DNA of 64,000 bases from Anaeromicropila populeti (lineage in GTDB: Bacteria > Bacillota > Clostridia > Lachnospirales > Lachnospiraceae): positions 32,291 through 96,290 of the forward strand of contig NZ_FOYZ01000014.1 of assembly GCF_900112775.1 (NCBI RefSeq), read 5' to 3'. The position numbers and the translations under genes were made by a program. The notes below the pieces were generated by a model. It was not told the origin of the DNA. It did no database searches and saw nothing but the letters and a program-made list of their open reading frames with translations. Numbering within the stretch: the first letter of the stretch is position 1; each line of letters begins with the position of its first letter. Positions 32,409 to 42,320 of the stretch are shown piece by piece.

Positions 32409-34103
32409 ATGGAATATGTAATAGGGGTATTTGCAGTTCTTCTTATACTTTTTATTAAAATATTATATGATGCAAGAAATACAGAGAAGCAGAATTTATA
32501 TATGCTGAAAAAGGGATGGGGGAATGTGCCACAGCAAGAATATACAGATGAAAAGTTTCAATCCTTAAAATACTATTATTTATGCAATAGAAGAGAAAAC
32601 CTGGATGTGGATGACATTACATGGAATGACGTTGATATGGATTCTATTTTTATGCTGTTAAATAATACAAAATCATCAATAGGTGAAGAATATCTGTATT
32701 CTATTTTACATCACTTGGAATATTCAAAAGAGGAATTAGAAAAAAGAGAAGAACTGATACAGCTTTTTCAGAAAAATGAAGTGGTTAGAGAAAAATTGCA
32801 GGCTTCTTTTCTGCAAATGGGGAAACTGCACAATATTTCTTTTTACCAATATGTGAGTGCCATGAAGGATATTGTTACAAAAAAAACGTACAGGCATCAT
32901 ATACTGGCGGCATGCCTAATTGGCTGCTTGGGCTGGATTTTTGTTGCAGCGCTGTCTGGTTTTACGCTTGCACCTGCAATTATAGGAACAATAGCTTTTG
33001 TCTGCATCAACATTGTCCAATATTATAAAAGAAAAGCAGAGATTGAAAAATATTTTACCGTATTATCATATATATTAAGGCTTTTGTATAGTGTAAAAAA
33101 GATAGTGAAGCTTGGATTGCCAGAATTGAAAAAATATGAAACCGAACTGCAAAAAAATATGAAGGCTTTTCAAAAATTTCAGTCACAAGCCAGGTTTCTA
33201 TTTAGCGGAAAAAATATGACTGGCAGTTTGGCTGATGTTATTTTAGATTATGAAAAAATGTTATTTCATACCGATTTAATTAAGTTTGACAATATGGTTT
33301 TAGAGGTGAAGAATAAACAAAATGAGTTGAACCAGCTGTTTGAAATAATTGGACTATTAGATAGTATGCTGGCAGTTGCTTCCTTCCGCGCTTTAGTAAA
33401 GGAGCATTACTGTAGTCCTGTATTGAAAAAGGGAAGTAGACCAGAGATTTCAATAGATGGGATGTATCATCCGATGATTTCAGAACCAGTTGCGAATTCT
33501 ATTTCAGAAAAGCAATGTGTACTGATTACTGGTTCCAATGCATCTGGTAAGTCAACCTTTATAAAGACAATTGCAATTAATGCAATTCTGGCACAGACCA
33601 TTCATACCTGTTTATGTGAAAAGTATGAAGCGAGTTACTTTAAAGTATATTCCTCTATGGCTTTACAGGATAATTTACTGGGAAAAGAAAGCTATTATAT
33701 TGTTGAAATAAAATCACTAAAACGTATTATGGATCAGTTAACAGAAGAGATTCCTACACTTTGTTTTGTGGATGAGGTGCTCAGAGGTACGAATACATTA
33801 GAGCGGATTGCTGCTTCTTCCCAAATCCTAAAAGGGTTTTCTAGAGGGAACGTGATTTGTTTTGCAGCTACTCATGATATTGAGCTGACTTATATTTTAG
33901 AAAAATATTATTCTAATTATCATTTTCAGGAGCAAATAAAAGATAACGAAATACTATTTGATTATACCCTTTATAAGGGCAGGGCAGTTTCGAGAAATGC
34001 AATTAAGCTGTTGGAAATTATGGGATATGAGAAAGAAATTATTGAACAAGCTACGAAGGAAGCAAATACTTTTTTGGAAAAAGGTGTTTGGAATGCAATT
34101 TAA
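32409..34103 (+). CDS. Membrane-anchored MutS-like ATPase
   Basis: The 564 residues have one N-terminal helix (about 3-22), a helical lever region, two hydrophobic segments near 172-212 (CLIGCLGWIFVAALSGFTL and the next), and a MutS ATPase domain at about 330-550. Walker A is GSNASGKSTFIKT, Walker B LCFVDEVLRGTNT, with the switch His in ATHD. MutS domain I for mismatch recognition is absent. Such membrane-linked MutS-like proteins have no assigned role that I can name with confidence; mismatch repair is unlikely, since a full MutS is encoded at 34622. It has its own ribosome site GGGGAGA and precedes rnhA. Confidence 0.85.
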   Translation: MEYVIGVFAVLLILFIKILYDARNTEKQNLYMLKKGWGNVPQQEYTDEKFQSLKYYYLCNRRENLDVDDITWNDVDMDSIFMLLNNTKSSIGEEYLYSILHHLEYSKEELEKREELIQLFQKNEVVREKLQASFLQMGKLHNISFYQYVSAMKDIVTKKTYRHHILAACLIGCLGWIFVAALSGFTLAPAIIGTIAFVCINIVQYYKRKAEIEKYFTVLSYILRLLYSVKKIVKLGLPELKKYETELQKNMKAFQKFQSQARFLFSGKNMTGSLADVILDYEKMLFHTDLIKFDNMVLEVKNKQNELNQLFEIIGLLDSMLAVASFRALVKEHYCSPVLKKGSRPEISIDGMYHPMISEPVANSISEKQCVLITGSNASGKSTFIKTIAINAILAQTIHTCLCEKYEASYFKVYSSMALQDNLLGKESYYIVEIKSLKRIMDQLTEEIPTLCFVDEVLRGTNTLERIAASSQILKGFSRGNVICFAATHDIELTYILEKYYSNYHFQEQIKDNEILFDYTLYKGRAVSRNAIKLLEIMGYEKEIIEQATKEANTFLEKGVWNAI

Positions 34104-34121
34104 ATAAAGTAAGGAGTCAAT

Positions 34122-34604
34122 ATGGAAGTTAAAATCTACACAGATGGTGCAGCAAGAGGAAATCCAGATGGTCCAGGAGGATATGGAACAATATTAGTTT
34201 ATGTGGACTCTCATGGAACAGAACACAAAAGAGAACTTTCGGCAGGATATCGGAAAACAACCAATAATAGAATGGAATTACTGGCTGTCATTATAGGTCT
34301 GGAGGCGTTAATCAAACCTTGTGAAGTAGAAATTTTTTCGGATTCACAATATGTAATTAAAGCATTCAATGAACACTGGATTGATGGCTGGATCAAAAAA
34401 GGCTGGAAACGGGGCAAGAATGAACCTGTTAAAAATGTGGATTTGTGGAAACGGCTGTTAAAGGCAAAGGAGCCTCATCATGTGAAGTTTACGTGGGTAA
34501 AAGGACATAATGGGCATCCAATGAATGAAAGATGCGATTATTTAGCAACAACAGCAGCGGATGGAAACCATTTGCTAGAGGATGTTGTTGATACTACAGT
34601 TTAA
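34122..34604 (+). CDS. rnhA: Ribonuclease HI
   Basis: This 160-residue protein shows the four acidic catalytic residues: YTDGAARGNPDGPGG, NNRMELLAV, FSDSQYVIKA and NERCD, and HNGHP. It degrades RNA in RNA-DNA hybrids in the cytoplasm. It lies 18 nt after the MutS-like gene and 17 nt before mutS, in one apparent operon. The window also has the HII type at 21070. Confidence 0.98.
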   Translation: MEVKIYTDGAARGNPDGPGGYGTILVYVDSHGTEHKRELSAGYRKTTNNRMELLAVIIGLEALIKPCEVEIFSDSQYVIKAFNEHWIDGWIKKGWKRGKNEPVKNVDLWKRLLKAKEPHHVKFTWVKGHNGHPMNERCDYLATTAADGNHLLEDVVDTTV

Positions 34605-34621
34605 TTCAAAGGGGTAAGGAA

Positions 34622-37282
34622 ATGGTAAAGTTAACACCAATGATGCAGCAATATATGGAAACAAAGGAACAATACAAGGACTGTATTTTATTTTACCGGT
34701 TAGGTGATTTTTATGAAATGTTTTTTGAGGATGCAGTTACCTGCTCAAAAGAGCTTGAAATTACGCTGACAGGGAAAAATTGTGGTCAGGAGGACCGGGC
34801 ACCAATGTGCGGTATTCCTTACCACGCAGTGGATACTTATTTAAGTAAGTTAATTGGAAAAGGATACAAGGTTGCGATTTGTGAACAGGTTGAGGATCCA
34901 AAAGCGGCAAAAGGAATTGTGAAACGGGAAGTTGTAAGAATTGTAACTCCTGGCACTAATCTGAATACACAGATGCTGGATGAGACTAAGAATAATTATT
35001 TAATGGGAATTGTTTATATTGATAACTGTTATGGTGTATCGGCTGTAGATGTTACAACAGGTGATTATTTTGTAACAGAGGTTGACTCCAACCGTAAGTT
35101 GCTGGACGAAATCTATAAATATATGCCAAGTGAAATCATTTGTAATGATTCTTTTTTTATGTCGGGACTTGATATTGATGATTTAAGAAATCGGTTATCC
35201 ATTGCTGTTTCTGCATTGGAAAACTGGTATTTTGATGAGGAGATTTGTAAAAGAAGCTTAAAGGAGCACTTTTCTGTTTCACAGCTAGATGGACTAGGAT
35301 TAAAGGATTTTAATGTAGGAGTGGTTGCTGCTGGTGTCATTATGCAGTATTTACTGGAAACGCAAAAAAATGCTTTGACGCATCTGACGTCTATTACTCC
35401 GTATATTACCAGTAAGTTTATGCTTTTAGACAGTTCCACCAGAAGAAATTTGGAATTAGTTGAGACACTGCGGGAGAAGCAGAAAAGGGGTTCTTTACTT
35501 TGGGTATTGGATAAGACAAAAACGGCAATGGGTGCCAGACTGCTTCGGAATTATATAGAACAGCCACTAGTGGAGTCAGTGGAAATAAACCACCGTCTAG
35601 ATGCCATAGAAGAACTAAATCAGCAGATGATTACGCGGGAAGAACTGAGAGAATATTTAAGCCCAGTCTATGATTTGGAAAGACTCATTAGTAAAATCAC
35701 CTACAAATCAGCGAACCCAAGGGATCTGATTGCCTTTCAAAGCTCTATTGCCATGGTACCACATATTAAGTATTTATTGAACACGTTTCAAAAGAAGTCA
35801 TTAAAAGAGTTGAATGAAAAAATGGATTCTCTGGAAGATTTATGTGAGTTAATCGGCACAGCCATTGTGGAAGAACCTCCTATTGCTGTAAAGGAAGGCG
35901 GCATAATTAAAGAAGGATACCACCAGGAGGTAGACAAGCTTCGGAAGGCAAAAACAGAAGGAAAAACGTGGCTGGCCCAGTTAGAAGCAAGAGAGCGGGA
36001 GCAGACGGGAATTAAAAACTTACGAGTAAAATATAATAAAGTATTTGGTTATTATCTAGAAGTTACCAACTCCTATCAAAATCTGGTTCCAGATACATGG
36101 ACAAGAAAGCAGACGTTAGCAAATGCAGAGCGATACACTACAAGTGAATTGAAGGAACTTGAGGATGTGATTTTAGGGGCAGAGGATAAATTATTTTCTC
36201 TGGAATATCAGCTATTTTGTGAAGTTCGGGATCGAATCGGTAATGAAGTAAAAAGAATTCAGGAAACAGCAAAGGCTATCGCAGGAGTAGATGTATTTGC
36301 TTCTCTTGCACTGGTGGCACAACAAAATAGCTTTGTAAGACCAGCTATTAATGAGAAAGGGATTATTGATATAAAAGAAGGCCGTCATCCAGTTGTTGAA
36401 AAAATGCTGCCTAATGATTCGTTTGTCAGTAACGATACGTATCTGAATAATAATAAAAATCGTGTATCCATTATAACTGGTCCTAATATGGCGGGTAAAT
36501 CAACTTATATGAGGCAGACCGCATTGATTGTATTAATGGCTCAGATTGGAAGCTTCGTTCCAGCTAAAAAAGCGGATATTGGAATCGTGGATCGGATTTT
36601 TACCCGAGTAGGTGCATCGGATGATTTGGCTTCAGGACAAAGCACCTTTATGGTAGAAATGACAGAGGTATCCAATATTTTAAGAAATGCAACCAACAAT
36701 AGTTTGTTAATTTTGGATGAAATCGGAAGAGGCACCAGTACCTTTGATGGGTTAAGTATTGCATGGGCTGTGGTGGAGCATATTGCTAATCCCGCTGTTC
36801 TTGGGGCGAAAACGCTTTTTGCAACACATTATCATGAATTGACAGATTTGGAAGGAAAGCTGGATAGCGTAAATAACTATTGTATTGCGGTAAAAGAACA
36901 GGGAGAAGACATTGTGTTTTTGCGTAAAATCGTGCAGGGGGGAGCCGATAAAAGCTATGGAATTCAGGTGGCAAAGCTTGCTGGTGTACCAGAAACGGTA
37001 TTAAAAAGAGCAAGAGAAATTGCTAGGGATTTAGAAGAACACACAATTACAATTCAGACAAAAGAAGCAGAAGAGAAACCACTACCAAAACAAAAGAAAA
37101 CGGTAGAGAAAGCCGAGGTAGAGGGACAAATAAGCTTCTTTCAGAATTTTTCCATGCGTTCAGAGACCAATAAAGAACAGGAAGAGTTATGGGAGGAATT
37201 AAAAACTTTGGATGTAATGCAGCTTACGCCAATTGAAGCATTAAATAAATTGTATGAATTACAGCAAAGGGTAAAAAAATAG
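34622..37282 (+). CDS. mutS: DNA mismatch repair protein MutS
   Basis: This 886-residue protein has the N-terminal mismatch-binding domain (QYKDCILFYRLGDFYEMF, whose Phe-x-Glu equivalent lies in FYEMFFED), connector and lever domains, and the C-terminal ATPase with GPNMAGKSTYMRQ, LILDEIGRGTSTFDG and ATHYHEL. The last about 60 residues are charged and variable. MutS recognises mismatches and recruits MutL. It is followed by mutL 27 nt later. Confidence 0.99.
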   Translation: MVKLTPMMQQYMETKEQYKDCILFYRLGDFYEMFFEDAVTCSKELEITLTGKNCGQEDRAPMCGIPYHAVDTYLSKLIGKGYKVAICEQVEDPKAAKGIVKREVVRIVTPGTNLNTQMLDETKNNYLMGIVYIDNCYGVSAVDVTTGDYFVTEVDSNRKLLDEIYKYMPSEIICNDSFFMSGLDIDDLRNRLSIAVSALENWYFDEEICKRSLKEHFSVSQLDGLGLKDFNVGVVAAGVIMQYLLETQKNALTHLTSITPYITSKFMLLDSSTRRNLELVETLREKQKRGSLLWVLDKTKTAMGARLLRNYIEQPLVESVEINHRLDAIEELNQQMITREELREYLSPVYDLERLISKITYKSANPRDLIAFQSSIAMVPHIKYLLNTFQKKSLKELNEKMDSLEDLCELIGTAIVEEPPIAVKEGGIIKEGYHQEVDKLRKAKTEGKTWLAQLEAREREQTGIKNLRVKYNKVFGYYLEVTNSYQNLVPDTWTRKQTLANAERYTTSELKELEDVILGAEDKLFSLEYQLFCEVRDRIGNEVKRIQETAKAIAGVDVFASLALVAQQNSFVRPAINEKGIIDIKEGRHPVVEKMLPNDSFVSNDTYLNNNKNRVSIITGPNMAGKSTYMRQTALIVLMAQIGSFVPAKKADIGIVDRIFTRVGASDDLASGQSTFMVEMTEVSNILRNATNNSLLILDEIGRGTSTFDGLSIAWAVVEHIANPAVLGAKTLFATHYHELTDLEGKLDSVNNYCIAVKEQGEDIVFLRKIVQGGADKSYGIQVAKLAGVPETVLKRAREIARDLEEHTITIQTKEAEEKPLPKQKKTVEKAEVEGQISFFQNFSMRSETNKEQEELWEELKTLDVMQLTPIEALNKLYELQQRVKK

Positions 37283-37309
37283 TTTCATTGTAATAGAAAG
37301 AGTGATACC

Positions 37310-39178
37310 ATGTCAAATATTATGTTGTTGGATCAAAGTACGATTAATAAAATAGCGGCTGGAGAGGTCATAGAACGTCCGGCGGCAGTGGTGAAAGAAC
37401 TAGTAGAAAATGCTATGGATGCGGGTGCATCTTTTATTACCGTTGAAGTGAAAGAAGGCGGAACAACTCTGATTCGGATTACGGACAACGGGTGTGGAAT
37501 TCCAAAAGAAGATATTCCCCTTGCCTTTAAAAGACACGCTACCAGTAAAATACGTAACGTGGAGGATTTGCTCCATGTAGCAAGCCTGGGGTTCCGAGGA
37601 GAAGCACTGGCAAGTATTGCATCCATTGCCCAGGTAGAGCTTATCACAAAAACAGGGGATGAATTAGTTGGTGTCCGCTATTTGATAGAAGGCGGAGAAG
37701 AAAAAACAATGGAGGAAATCGGCTGTCCAGAGGGAAGCACCTTTTTAATTCGGAATCTATTTTACAACACTCCAGCCAGGCGCAAGTTTTTGAAATCACC
37801 AATGACTGAATCAAGTTATATCAACGAAGTTGTGGAAAAACTAGCGATTTCCCATCCTCAAATATCGTTTAAGTTTATTTCAAATAATCAGACAAAGCTG
37901 TATACGTCGGGAAATGGCAGTGTTAGGGATATTATTTATCAGATATATGGAAAGGATATTACAAAAGAGCTTCTTACTGTAAACAGGGAGGAAGGAATTG
38001 TATCAATAGAAGGATTTATTGGAAAACCAGTTGTTTCCAGAGGAAACCGAAGCTATATGACTTATTTTATTAATGGAAGATATGTAAAGAGTTCTGTCAT
38101 TAATAAAGCAATTGAGGAGGCATATCGGCCTTTTTCCATGGCCCACCGCTATCCATTTACAGCATTAAACTTTATGGTCGCCAGTGAATGGATTGATGTA
38201 AATGTACATCCAACAAAGATGGAAATTCGGTTTCACGACAGCCAGGTTTTATATGGACTTATTTATGAAGCACTCCATGACGTTTTAGTAGGAAAGGAGT
38301 TTATTCCTGAAATTGATTTTGAGGAAAAAGGGAAGGAAAAGAGGAAAGAAGCACAAGCTATTCCAGAGCCGTTTGAAAAAGAAAGATTGCAGGCAATAAA
38401 AACTATCACGCCAGAAATATCTGTAAAGTCAGACGTGGTGGCAAGACCAGAACTTCCAGTAAGACCAGAATTTCCAGCAAAACCAGCTACCCCAGTAAAA
38501 GAAGACTTTGGCGGTATAGAGCATTTTATTATCAAAGAAGAGCCAGTTTATTCGGAGCAGATAAATTTATTTGAAAAGAAGCTTTTGGAACCTGAATCAG
38601 TGCCGCAGCACAGGATTATCGGACAACTATTTTCCACTTATTGGATTGTGGAATTTGAAGATAAAATGTTTTTGATAGACCAGCATGCGGCACATGAGAA
38701 GGTGCTGTTTGAAAAGAATATGAAACTGATACAGGAAAAGGAAGCACATACACAGATGTTGAATCCGCCCCTTGTTGTAACATTGGGAATGAAAGAAGAA
38801 CAGGTACTGCTTCAGAATCAAGAACATTTTCGTAACATTGGTTTTGAATTTGAACCATTTGGCGGCAAAGAATATGCTATTTATGGGGTGCCAGCAGATT
38901 TTCTGGGACTTGCAGAAAAAGAAGTTTTTATGGATTTGATAGATAAGCTAGGGGAAGAGAGCAAGGATACAACATTGGAGACTGTATTGGAAAAAGCAGC
39001 TTCTATGTCATGCAAGGCAGCTGTAAAAGGGAACAACAAGCTTTCCTTTGCCGAAGCCGAAACGCTGATTGGCAGCCTGCTGAAATTAGAAAATCCTTAT
39101 CACTGTCCACATGGAAGACCAACCATTATTTCTATGTCGAAGCAGGAAATCGAAAAGAAATTCAAGAGAATTATTTAA
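37310..39178 (+). CDS. mutL: DNA mismatch repair protein MutL
   Basis: This 622-residue GHKL ATPase shows IAAGEVIERPAAVVKELVEN, DNGCGIPKED and GFRGEALASIA at the N terminus, a Pro-rich linker with repeated RPE(L/F)P units (about residues 370-395), and a C-terminal dimerisation domain. The endonuclease motif DQHAAHEKVLFEK-like (DQHAAHEKVLFE) and CPHGRP indicate the metal-dependent nicking form of MutL, as expected where MutH is absent. Confidence 0.98.
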   Translation: MSNIMLLDQSTINKIAAGEVIERPAAVVKELVENAMDAGASFITVEVKEGGTTLIRITDNGCGIPKEDIPLAFKRHATSKIRNVEDLLHVASLGFRGEALASIASIAQVELITKTGDELVGVRYLIEGGEEKTMEEIGCPEGSTFLIRNLFYNTPARRKFLKSPMTESSYINEVVEKLAISHPQISFKFISNNQTKLYTSGNGSVRDIIYQIYGKDITKELLTVNREEGIVSIEGFIGKPVVSRGNRSYMTYFINGRYVKSSVINKAIEEAYRPFSMAHRYPFTALNFMVASEWIDVNVHPTKMEIRFHDSQVLYGLIYEALHDVLVGKEFIPEIDFEEKGKEKRKEAQAIPEPFEKERLQAIKTITPEISVKSDVVARPELPVRPEFPAKPATPVKEDFGGIEHFIIKEEPVYSEQINLFEKKLLEPESVPQHRIIGQLFSTYWIVEFEDKMFLIDQHAAHEKVLFEKNMKLIQEKEAHTQMLNPPLVVTLGMKEEQVLLQNQEHFRNIGFEFEPFGGKEYAIYGVPADFLGLAEKEVFMDLIDKLGEESKDTTLETVLEKAASMSCKAAVKGNNKLSFAEAETLIGSLLKLENPYHCPHGRPTIISMSKQEIEKKFKRII

Positions 39179-39211
39179 GAAATTGCATTTTGTACAGAAT
39201 GGAGTTAAGCT

Positions 39212-40156
39212 ATGAAGAAACCATTAATTATTTTAACGGGTCCAACTGCGGTAGGTAAAACAGATTTGTCCATCGCACTTGCTAAGGAAATAGGGGGAGA
39301 AATTATTTCAGCGGATTCCATGCAGGTTTATAAGGACATGAATATTGGAACTGCGAAAATAACAAAAGAGGAAATGCAGGGAGTTCCTCATTATCTAATA
39401 GATGTACTGGAACCATCCGATGATTTTAATATTGTTCTATTCCAGAACTATGCATTGAAATATTTGGATGAAATATATCAGAGAGGGAAAATACCTATTG
39501 TGGCAGGAGGCACAGGGTTTTATATCCAGGCACTGCTCTATGATGTTGCTTTTGAAGAAAATGATGCCGATATGGCATACAGGGAGGAGCTGGAACATCT
39601 GGCACAAATTAACGGTGCCAGTTTTCTTCATGCTATGCTGAAAGAAGTAGATCCAGCGTCCTGCCAGATTATCCATGAAAATAATATAAAACGAACCATT
39701 CGGGCATTAGAGTTCTATAAAAAAACGGGAATGCCAATTTCACAGCATAATGCCACAGAGAGGCAGAGAAGTTCCCCGTATAATTTTGTATACTTTGTTC
39801 TGACTGACAACAGGGAGCAATTATATGAACGGATTAATCTGCGGGTTGATAAAATGGTGGAGAAGGGACTTGTGGAGGAAGTTGCTGCATTAATGGAAAA
39901 GGGATATCACGAAGAAATGGTTTCTATGCAGGGAATCGGCTATAAGGAAATGATACGATACCTGAAGGGAGACTATTCGTTAGAGGAAGCTATATATTTG
40001 ATAAAGAGAGAAACCAGACATTTTGCGAAACGACAGCTTACCTGGTTCCGAAGGGAAAAGGAAGTACTTTGGCTGAATAAAGAAGAATTTGGACAAGATG
40101 ATGCACGAATTCTGGAAAAAATGAAAGAAATATTATTACAAAGGGAAATTATTTAG
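39212..40156 (+). CDS. miaA: tRNA dimethylallyltransferase MiaA
   Basis: This 314-residue protein has the P-loop GPTAVGKTDLSIALAKE, then SADSMQVYKDMNIGTAK and AGGTGFYIQALL. It adds the isopentenyl group to A37 of tRNAs that read UNN codons. In Bacillus miaA is followed by hfq; here the gap to the next gene is only 9 nt and no hfq is seen. GGAG sets ATG 39212. Confidence 0.98.
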   Translation: MKKPLIILTGPTAVGKTDLSIALAKEIGGEIISADSMQVYKDMNIGTAKITKEEMQGVPHYLIDVLEPSDDFNIVLFQNYALKYLDEIYQRGKIPIVAGGTGFYIQALLYDVAFEENDADMAYREELEHLAQINGASFLHAMLKEVDPASCQIIHENNIKRTIRALEFYKKTGMPISQHNATERQRSSPYNFVYFVLTDNREQLYERINLRVDKMVEKGLVEEVAALMEKGYHEEMVSMQGIGYKEMIRYLKGDYSLEEAIYLIKRETRHFAKRQLTWFRREKEVLWLNKEEFGQDDARILEKMKEILLQREII

Positions 40157-40165
40157 GAGGAAGAA

Positions 40166-41467
40166 ATGGAAGATACAATGAAATACATTTATGAACAGGC
40201 TGGAATAGAAAAGGGAGTTTTTGAATTTTGTTCATCAATTGAAACTAATTTAAAATCTAGATTTCAGAAAATAGATAAGGTTGCAGAATACAATCAGATG
40301 AAAGTTTTACTTGCTATGCAGAAAAACAAGTTAAGTGATATTCATTTTAGTGCTTCAACGGGATATGGATATAACGATTTAGGCCGTGAAACATTGGAGG
40401 CTGTGTATGCAGATGTATTTAGAACAGAAGCCGCTTTAGTAAGACCTCAGCTGACGTGTGGGACCCATGCATTGACGGTTGCATTAGCGGCAAATTTACG
40501 GCCAGGAGATGAACTGCTGTCCCCTGTGGGCAAGCCCTATGATACATTAGAGGGTGTGATTGGCATAACAGATCAGGGAAGTAAAAAAAGAAGAGGGGCG
40601 TTGCGTGAGTATGGGATTACCTATGCCCAGGTGGATCTATTAGAGGATGGTGCCTTTGATTTTGACGGAATTAGAAAAGCCATAAATGAACGTACAAAGC
40701 TAATTACGATTCAACGTTCAAAGGGATATCAGACAAGGCCAACCTTATCGGTGGAACGAATAGGAGAATTAATTTCTTTTGTAAAAAAAATAAAGCCCGA
40801 TGTAATCTGTATGGTTGATAATTGCTATGGTGAATTTGTTGAGTTAAAAGAACCAACAGAAGTTGGAGCCGATTTATGTGTAGGCTCTTTGATTAAAAAT
40901 CCTGGAGGCGGCCTTGCACCAATTGGCGGGTATATAGTAGGTAAAGAGGAGTATGTGGAGCAATGTGCCTACCGCCTTACCGCTCCTGGTCTGGGAAAAG
41001 AGGTTGGGGCAACACTGGGAATCAACCAGTCATTTTTCCAGGGACTTTTTTTAGCTCCTACCGTGACAGCTGGAGCTTTAAAGGGGGCTGTATTCGCTGC
41101 TAATATATATGAAAAGCTTGGCTTTCCTGTAATACCAAATGGAACAGAGGAGAGATACGACATAATACAAGCGGTAACGCTGGGATCAGAAGAAGCTATT
41201 ATTGCATTTTGTAAAGGAATACAGGCAGCGGCACCTGTAGACAGCTTCGTCACGCCAGAACCATGGGCAATGCCAGGTTATACATCGGATGTTATTATGG
41301 CCGCTGGGGCATTTATTCAGGGTTCTTCTATTGAATTAAGTGCAGATGCTCCGATTATGCCGCCCTATGCTGTGTACTTTCAGGGAGGCCTTACCTGGTA
41401 TCATGCAAAGGTAGGAATTATGATGTCATTGCAGAAAATGGTTGATAAAAAATTAATAAATGTGTGA
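40166..41467 (+). CDS. YnbB-like PLP-dependent enzyme (aluminium-resistance / methionine gamma-lyase family)
   Basis: This 433-residue fold-type I PLP protein shows ASTGYGYNDLGRETLE, TCGTHALTVAL, MVDNCYGEFVE and the lysine region GSLIKNPGGGLAPIGGY, where the Lys probably binds PLP. Members are annotated as aluminium-resistance or methionine gamma-lyase-like proteins; the substrate is not known. It is usually next to miaA, as here. AGGAGGAAG sets ATG 40166. Confidence 0.88.
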   Translation: MEDTMKYIYEQAGIEKGVFEFCSSIETNLKSRFQKIDKVAEYNQMKVLLAMQKNKLSDIHFSASTGYGYNDLGRETLEAVYADVFRTEAALVRPQLTCGTHALTVALAANLRPGDELLSPVGKPYDTLEGVIGITDQGSKKRRGALREYGITYAQVDLLEDGAFDFDGIRKAINERTKLITIQRSKGYQTRPTLSVERIGELISFVKKIKPDVICMVDNCYGEFVELKEPTEVGADLCVGSLIKNPGGGLAPIGGYIVGKEEYVEQCAYRLTAPGLGKEVGATLGINQSFFQGLFLAPTVTAGALKGAVFAANIYEKLGFPVIPNGTEERYDIIQAVTLGSEEAIIAFCKGIQAAAPVDSFVTPEPWAMPGYTSDVIMAAGAFIQGSSIELSADAPIMPPYAVYFQGGLTWYHAKVGIMMSLQKMVDKKLINV

Positions 41468-41584
41468 AATTTGTCATAAAACAATCATAATTTTTGCTGG
41501 TAAGGTTGTATACAAAATTGGATGATTGTGTTAAAATGTTGGATAGGGTTTTGATGGTGTATGCTTGAGGGGATAGGAGAGCAT

Positions 41585-42283
41585 ATGCAGAATGAACATT
41601 ATACAATTAAAGAACTGCCCGAATCGGAAAGACCATATGAAAAATGCAGAAAGTTTGGTCCAAAATTTTTATCCGATGCAGAGCTTCTGGCAGTTATCAT
41701 CCGGGTCGGCTCTAAGAAAGAACGTTGTGTAGAACTAGCCCACAAGGTTTTAAATTTATCAAAGAATTATAATGGCCTGGTTGGTTTAAATTATATTTCC
41801 ATGGAACAGTTAATGGGCATTCATGGAATTGGAACCGTTAAGGCAACCCAATTAATCTGTATCAGTGAACTGGCAAAGCGGATGAACCAGATGGAGCGGA
41901 AGTCCGTTCTATCTTTTCGGCATCCCCGGTTAGTTGCAGAATATTATATGCCTGAAATGCGCTTTCTTGAAAAGGAAAATCTAGTGTTGATTTTACTGGA
42001 TACAAAGAGTAATTTAATCAAGGATTTGGTTATTTCTACTGGAACAGTCAATATGACAATTAGTGATCCAAGGGAAATATTTGTTTGTGCCTTTCAATAC
42101 CATGCCGTACAGATTATATTACTGCATAATCATCCTAGTGGCGATCCTACTCCCAGTAAAGAAGACATTATTACCACAAAACGAATTAAGGAAGCAGGAA
42201 TTTTATTAGGAATACAGCTTATAGATCACATTATTATTGGTGATAATCAATATGTAAGCATGAGAGAAAAAGAATTAATATAG
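41585..42283 (+). CDS. radC: RadC (JAMM-domain) protein
   Basis: This 232-residue protein has an N-terminal UPF0758 helix-hairpin-helix part (LMGIHGIGTVKATQL) and a C-terminal JAMM metalloprotease-like domain with the zinc motif LHNHPSGDPTPSKED. Despite the name, a DNA-repair role is not well supported and its job is unclear. ATG 41585 follows AGGAGA (41575-41580) at short spacing; ATG 41561 is in frame 24 nt upstream but without a better site. It precedes mreB, as in Bacillus. Confidence 0.95.
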   Translation: MQNEHYTIKELPESERPYEKCRKFGPKFLSDAELLAVIIRVGSKKERCVELAHKVLNLSKNYNGLVGLNYISMEQLMGIHGIGTVKATQLICISELAKRMNQMERKSVLSFRHPRLVAEYYMPEMRFLEKENLVLILLDTKSNLIKDLVISTGTVNMTISDPREIFVCAFQYHAVQIILLHNHPSGDPTPSKEDIITTKRIKEAGILLGIQLIDHIIIGDNQYVSMREKELI

Positions 42284-42320
42284 AAGAGGACTTAATTGCT
42301 TTCTTGGAAGGAGACACTTT

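Noticed and set aside
34644..34700. Possible second copy of the MutS-like protein as a split mutS
   Set aside because: The 32409 protein has its own complete ATPase and membrane segments, and mutS at 34622 is full length; they are separate genes.
41468..41584. Promoter for radC-mreB (TTGTAT ... TAAAAT)
   Set aside because: The spacing is 20 nt, too long for confidence.
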